Assembly (NCBI GenBank): GCA_934589665.1
Contig: CAKTOJ010000068.1
Span: forward strand, 1 to 9,073
Length of the DNA stretch: 9,073 bases
Reading direction: 5' to 3'
Origin: an uncultured Oscillospiraceae bacterium
Lineage (GTDB): Bacteria; Bacillota; Clostridia; Oscillospirales; Oscillospiraceae
A model generated the notes under the pieces. The model did not search any database and was not told where the DNA came from. It saw only the letters and a program-made list of their open reading frames with translations. Made by a program: the position numbers and the translations under genes. Shown in pieces: positions 5,673 to 9,073 of this stretch (positions within the stretch are counted from its first letter, which is position 1; the number at the start of each line of letters is the position of its first letter).

Positions 5673-8495
5673 ATGTTGGATAAAATTTTTGTCAAGGGCG
5701 CGCGGGAAAATAACCTCAAGAACATCGATGTAAGCATCCCGCGCGACAAGCTGACCGTCATCACGGGCCTGTCCGGCAGCGGCAAGAGCTCGCTGGCGTT
5801 TGACACCATCTACGCCGAGGGCCAGCGGCGGTATGTGGAGAGCCTCTCCTCCTACGCCCGCATGTTTCTGGGGCAGAAGGAAAAGCCCGATGTTGATTAC
5901 ATTGACGGCCTCTCCCCCGCCATTTCCATCGACCAGAAAACGACCTCGCAGAACCCGCGCTCGACCGTCGGCACGGTGACGGAAATTTACGACTACCTGC
6001 GTCTGCTCTGGGCGCGTGTCGGCACGCCGCACTGCCCGAATTGCGGCAGGGAGATCCGTCAGCAGACCATCGACCAGATCGTCGACCAGGTCATGGCGCT
6101 CGGCGAGGGCACGCGGATTCAGGTCATGGCCCCGGTCATCCGGGGAAAAAAGGGCGAATACGCCAAGATCTTTGAGGACGCAAGGAAGTCCGGCTACGTC
6201 CGTGTGCGCGTGGACGGCAGCATGTACGACCTGAGCGAGGAGATCAAGCCGGAAAAGAACCGCAAGCACAACATTGAGGTCGTGGTGGACCGTCTGATCC
6301 TCAAGCCCGACGTAGTGCACCGCCTGACCGACTCGGCGGAGACTGCCGCCGCACTCTCCGGCGGTCTGGTGCTCGTCAATGTGCTCAATCCTGAGCAGGA
6401 CCTTCTCTTCTCGCAGAACTATGCCTGCGAGGACTGCGGCGTGTCCATCGAGGAACTGACCCCGCGCATGTTCTCGTTCAACAATCCCTTCGGCGCGTGC
6501 CCGACATGCACGGGTCTCGGCAGTCAGCTCAAGGTCGATCCCGAGCTGGTCATCCCCAATAAAATGCTCTCCCTTCTCGACGGCGCCATTTGCGCATCGG
6601 GGTGGAACAATGTGCGCGGCGACGGCATCTCACGGATGTACTTTGACGCCCTGTCGAAAAAATATCATTTCTCGCTGCGCGATCCGGTGGAAAAGCTCTC
6701 GCCGGAGGTCATGGATGTCATTCTCTACGGCACAAAGGGAGAAAAACTGGAGCTATACTACGACCAGCCGCGCGGCAAGGGCGTTTTATATCAGCCGTTT
6801 GAAGGCGTGGTCAACAACCTTGAGCGCCGTTATCAGGAGACGCAGAGCGAGAGCATGCGCGCCGAGCTGGAGGAGTGCATGAGCGAATGTCCCTGCCCCA
6901 CCTGCAAGGGCCGCCGTCTGCGGCGGGAATCGCTGGCGGTGACAGTCGGCGGCATGGACATCGACACATTCACGCGCATGAGCGTGACGGAGGAGATTTC
7001 GTTCGTCGATTCTCTTACGCTCACCGATCAGCAGCTGCGCATCGCCGAGCGCATCTTAAAGGAGATCAAAAGCCGCCTCGGCTTTTTGCAGAGCGTCGGA
7101 CTTGATTACCTGACGCTCGCGCGCGCGAGCGCGACGCTCTCCGGCGGCGAGAGCCAGCGTATCCGGCTGGCGACGCAGATCGGCTCAAGCCTGATGGGCG
7201 TGCTCTATATTCTCGACGAGCCGTCCATCGGACTGCACCAGCGCGATAACGACAAGCTGCTCGCAACGCTCCAGCATCTGCGTGACCTCGGCAACACGCT
7301 CATTGTCGTCGAACATGACGAGGACACCATGCGCGCGGCAGACTATATCGTGGACATCGGTCCGGGCGCGGGCGTCCACGGCGGCTATGTCGTCGCGGCA
7401 GGCACGCCAGCGGAGGTCATGGCGAACGAAAAGAGCCTGACGGGCCAGTACCTTTCCGGCAAAAAGAAGATCGAGGTGCCGAAAACGCGGCGCACCGGAA
7501 ACGGAAAGCTTCTCACCGTGCGCGGCGCACAGGAAAATAACCTCAAGAACATCGATGTGAGCGTCCCGCTCGGCACATTCACCTGTGTGACAGGCGTGTC
7601 GGGCAGCGGAAAAAGCTCGCTCGTCAACGAGATCATCTATAAAAAGCTCGGCGCGGATCTCAACCGCATGAAGGCGCATGCGGGCAGGCACCGCGCCATC
7701 GAGGGCGAAGAGCACCTTGATAAGGTCATCTGCATCGACCAGAGCCCCATCGGGCGCACGCCGCGCTCGAATCCAGCAACGTACACGAACCTCTTCAACG
7801 ACATCCGCGATCTCTTTGCCTCCACGCCGGACGCAAAGGCGCGCGGCTACAGCGCGGGGCGCTTCAGCTTCAATGTGCGCGGCGGCCGCTGCGAGGCCTG
7901 CGGCGGCGACGGACAGCTCAAGATCGAGATGCACTTCCTACCGGACATCTATGTCCCCTGCGAGGTGTGCAAGGGCAAGCGCTACAACCGTGAAACGCTG
8001 GAGGTGCACTACAAGGGCAAATCCATCGCGGACGTGCTGGAAATGACGGTGGAGGAGGCGCTGGAGTTCTTCCGGGACCTGCCGAAGCTGGCAAATAAGC
8101 TCGAAACGCTGCGCGACGTGGGGCTGGGCTACATCAAGCTCGGCCAGTCCTCCACCACACTTTCCGGCGGCGAAGCACAGCGCGTTAAGCTCGCCACCGA
8201 ACTGAGCAAGCGCGCGACGGGCCGCACCATCTATATTCTCGACGAGCCGACCACCGGACTGCACACAGACGATGTGCGCAAGCTGCTCGAGGTCTTACAG
8301 AAGCTCACCGACGCGGGCAACACCGTGCTCGTCATCGAGCATAACCTCGACGTCATCAAGTCGGCAGACTACCTCATCGACCTCGGCCCCGAGGGAGGCA
8401 GCGGCGGCGGCACGCTCGTCGCCTGCGGCACACCGGAGGAGGTTGCCGCGTGCACGGAATCCTACACCGGGCAGTATCTCAAAAAGCTTCTTTAA
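5673..8495 (+). CDS. uvrA: Excinuclease ABC subunit A (UvrA)
   Basis: A 940-residue UvrA, full length. UvrA dimers use two ABC-type ATPase modules to find bulky DNA damage and hand it to UvrB. Seen in order: Walker A GLSGSGKS (32-39); a CxxC at 121-124; the first zinc module with Cys252, Cys255, Cys276 and Cys279; a CPTC at 408-411; signature LSGGE (489-493); Walker B ILDEP (513-517); second Walker A GVSGSGKS (641-648); second zinc module with Cys740, Cys743, Cys763 and Cys766; second signature LSGGE (830-834); and Walker B ILDEP (855-859). All ATPase and zinc positions are intact. The start [15 protein letters not shown] matches the family. A 33-base gap after ybaK holds only its ribosome binding site, and no terminator follows, so it is probably cotranscribed with its neighbours. 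The two halves share a 27-base exact DNA repeat (5705-5731 and 7532-7558). Confidence 0.98.
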   Translation: MLDKIFVKGARENNLKNIDVSIPRDKLTVITGLSGSGKSSLAFDTIYAEGQRRYVESLSSYARMFLGQKEKPDVDYIDGLSPAISIDQKTTSQNPRSTVGTVTEIYDYLRLLWARVGTPHCPNCGREIRQQTIDQIVDQVMALGEGTRIQVMAPVIRGKKGEYAKIFEDARKSGYVRVRVDGSMYDLSEEIKPEKNRKHNIEVVVDRLILKPDVVHRLTDSAETAAALSGGLVLVNVLNPEQDLLFSQNYACEDCGVSIEELTPRMFSFNNPFGACPTCTGLGSQLKVDPELVIPNKMLSLLDGAICASGWNNVRGDGISRMYFDALSKKYHFSLRDPVEKLSPEVMDVILYGTKGEKLELYYDQPRGKGVLYQPFEGVVNNLERRYQETQSESMRAELEECMSECPCPTCKGRRLRRESLAVTVGGMDIDTFTRMSVTEEISFVDSLTLTDQQLRIAERILKEIKSRLGFLQSVGLDYLTLARASATLSGGESQRIRLATQIGSSLMGVLYILDEPSIGLHQRDNDKLLATLQHLRDLGNTLIVVEHDEDTMRAADYIVDIGPGAGVHGGYVVAAGTPAEVMANEKSLTGQYLSGKKKIEVPKTRRTGNGKLLTVRGAQENNLKNIDVSVPLGTFTCVTGVSGSGKSSLVNEIIYKKLGADLNRMKAHAGRHRAIEGEEHLDKVICIDQSPIGRTPRSNPATYTNLFNDIRDLFASTPDAKARGYSAGRFSFNVRGGRCEACGGDGQLKIEMHFLPDIYVPCEVCKGKRYNRETLEVHYKGKSIADVLEMTVEEALEFFRDLPKLANKLETLRDVGLGYIKLGQSSTTLSGGEAQRVKLATELSKRATGRTIYILDEPTTGLHTDDVRKLLEVLQKLTDAGNTVLVIEHNLDVIKSADYLIDLGPEGGSGGGTLVACGTPEEVAACTESYTGQYLKKLL
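5705..5731 (+). repeat. Direct repeat copy 1 inside uvrA
   Basis: Twenty-seven bases identical to 7532-7558. It encodes the ENNLKNID motif at the head of the first ATPase module, using the same codon at every position as the second module does. Confidence 0.85.
7532..7558 (+). repeat. Direct repeat copy 2 inside uvrA
   Basis: The second copy of the 27-base repeat, at the head of the second ATPase module. The copies lie 1827 bases (609 codons) apart in the same reading frame. Confidence 0.85.
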
Positions 8496-8503
8496 AGCGC
8501 GTA

Positions 8504-8549
8504 CCCTCTCACCCTTTGCCACGCTTTTTCATAGGCTGGCACGAGAGGG
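8504..8549 (+). other. Possible RNA hairpin covering the next gene's ribosome binding site
   Basis: CCCTCTC (8504-8510) is complementary to GAGAGGG (8543-8549), and inside it TGCCA (8517-8521) pairs with TGGCA (8537-8541). The 3' arm is the ribosome binding site of the gene at 8559. There is no T-run after it, so it is not an intrinsic terminator. It could lower translation of the small protein, but this is untested and the long loop makes it only moderately convincing. Confidence 0.35.
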
Positions 8550-8558
8550 GTGGGATGC

Positions 8559-8891
8559 ATGCAGCTTTTGCAGGACGGCGTGATCGCGGCGCTCGCCGCG
8601 GTCGGGCTGACAACGATCATCTGGTTTACCATCACGGCCCTGACGCATCCGCGCGAGCGGGTACGCAGCGAGGTGGCTGTGATCGTTCCCGCGCGCGGTA
8701 CGGCAGAGGCGCTGGAGCACACCGTGCGCTCGCTTGAAAACGAGCGCTGCGCATCCGGCGGCTTTTCGCGCATCATCATCGCGGACTGCGGCATGGACGA
8801 CGACGCGCAGCACGTGGCGCAGCTTCTGTGCCGCGAAAGCTTTGACGTAACGGTCTGTCCGCAATGCGATCTTGCGCGCCAATTCGACTAA
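8559..8891 (+). CDS. Small membrane-anchored protein resembling the first half of a GT-A (family 2 glycosyltransferase) fold
   Basis: A 110-residue protein I cannot assign to a named family. Residues about 7-29 form one hydrophobic helix, followed by basic HPRERVR. The rest alternates strands and helices: EVAVIVPARG (38-47), a helix EALEHTVRSLENER (50-63), FSRIIIADCG (69-78), MDDDAQHVAQLLCRE (79-93), and FDVTVCPQC (95-103) ending in a CxxC. This order matches the nucleotide-binding start of family 2 glycosyltransferases (VIVPAxxE, helix, IIVVDxGSxD), but the DXD and acceptor-binding half is absent, and only 29 bases separate its stop from recD2. It is therefore a stand-alone mini-domain or an eroded gene; transferase activity is doubtful. 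The ATG at 8559 is preferred over a GTG at 8550 because GAGAGGGG (8543-8550) is correctly spaced for the ATG only. Probably exposed on the cytosolic face of the membrane. Confidence 0.75.
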   Translation: MQLLQDGVIAALAAVGLTTIIWFTITALTHPRERVRSEVAVIVPARGTAEALEHTVRSLENERCASGGFSRIIIADCGMDDDAQHVAQLLCRESFDVTVCPQCDLARQFD

Positions 8892-8920
8892 AGAAGTCAC
8901 AGAAGAACGGAGGGAAGAAC

Positions 8921-9073
8921 ATGGGGGAGCGCACAACGCTCATCGGCACGATCCTCGCGGTCGTTTTTCAAAATGAGGAAAACGGCTATACGGTCGCACG
9001 CATCGTCACGGACGACGGCGAGCTTGTGACGGTCGTCGGCTGCATCCCCTGTGCCGCGCCGGGCGAGGAGCTG
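8921..9073 (+). CDS. recD2: RecD2-type ATP-dependent DNA helicase (partial, runs off the right edge)
   Basis: The first 51 codons of a RecD-like helicase of the RecD2 class, which in full is about 730-750 residues and unwinds DNA 5' to 3' without RecBC. The visible part is the N-terminal OB-like domain: GTILAVVFQNEENGYTVARI (9-28) followed by LVTVVGCIPCAAPGEEL (35-51), a pattern (xxIxxxNEENGYTV, then TVVGxxP, then GE) that is distinctive for RecD2. The helicase motifs lie beyond the window. A near-perfect ribosome binding site GGAGGG (8909-8914) lies six bases before the ATG. It follows the small protein by 29 bases and extends the repair theme of the cluster. Confidence 0.9.
   Translation, partial: MGERTTLIGTILAVVFQNEENGYTVARIVTDDGELVTVVGCIPCAAPGEEL

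Noticed and set aside
7185..7934. Minus-strand open frame (249 codons) inside uvrA
   Set aside because: Ala/Arg/Asp/Val-rich antisense of the UvrA ATPase region, with no independent evidence of coding.

Overview
The window looks like a chromosomal segment of a GC-rich anaerobic Firmicute, most likely a Clostridia/Oscillospiraceae-type gut bacterium. That placement is an inference from three things: strong AGGAGG-type ribosome binding sites, a low-GC-Gram-positive style LexA box, and proteins such as RecD2, YbaK and an AGCS symporter that read like Clostridia family members. The coding regions are GC-rich, whereas the intergenic stretch around 140-320 is strikingly AT-rich. I saw no mobile element, CRISPR array, rRNA or tRNA.

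Layout. At the left edge (70 to 1, minus strand) is the start of a membrane protein gene with a well-formed sigma-A promoter and a palindromic operator at its transcription start. A divergent promoter at about 293-320 then drives a single gene for an AGCS-family sodium:amino-acid symporter (408-1829). Its leader contains a terminator-like hairpin with a T-run just before the ribosome binding site, which suggests attenuation. A perfect intrinsic terminator (1846-1878) closes this unit.

The rest is one tightly packed plus-strand cluster with no visible internal terminator: radC (1988-2662), uvrB (2674-4641), an EamA-type transporter with a large internal deletion (4656-5138), ybaK (5145-5639), uvrA (5673-8495), a small membrane-anchored protein resembling half a GT-A fold (8559-8891), and the start of recD2 (8921 to the right edge). 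Gaps are 6 to 63 bases, and several stop codons overlap the next gene's ribosome binding site. A LexA-box-like site (1900-1913) lies by the promoter before radC, so the whole group may be SOS-inducible. UvrA and UvrB together load onto damaged DNA for nucleotide excision repair, RecD2 is a 5'-3' helicase linked to repair, and RadC is a JAMM-domain protein historically associated with repair. YbaK edits mischarged tRNA and the EamA remnant is a membrane protein; neither has an obvious repair role.

The main points of interest are the LexA-box/repair operon architecture, the AGCS leader attenuator, the EamA gene that has lost roughly its first half in frame, the mini GT-A-like protein before recD2, and a 27-base perfect direct repeat between the two ATPase halves of uvrA. 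I found no clearly new multi-gene system.
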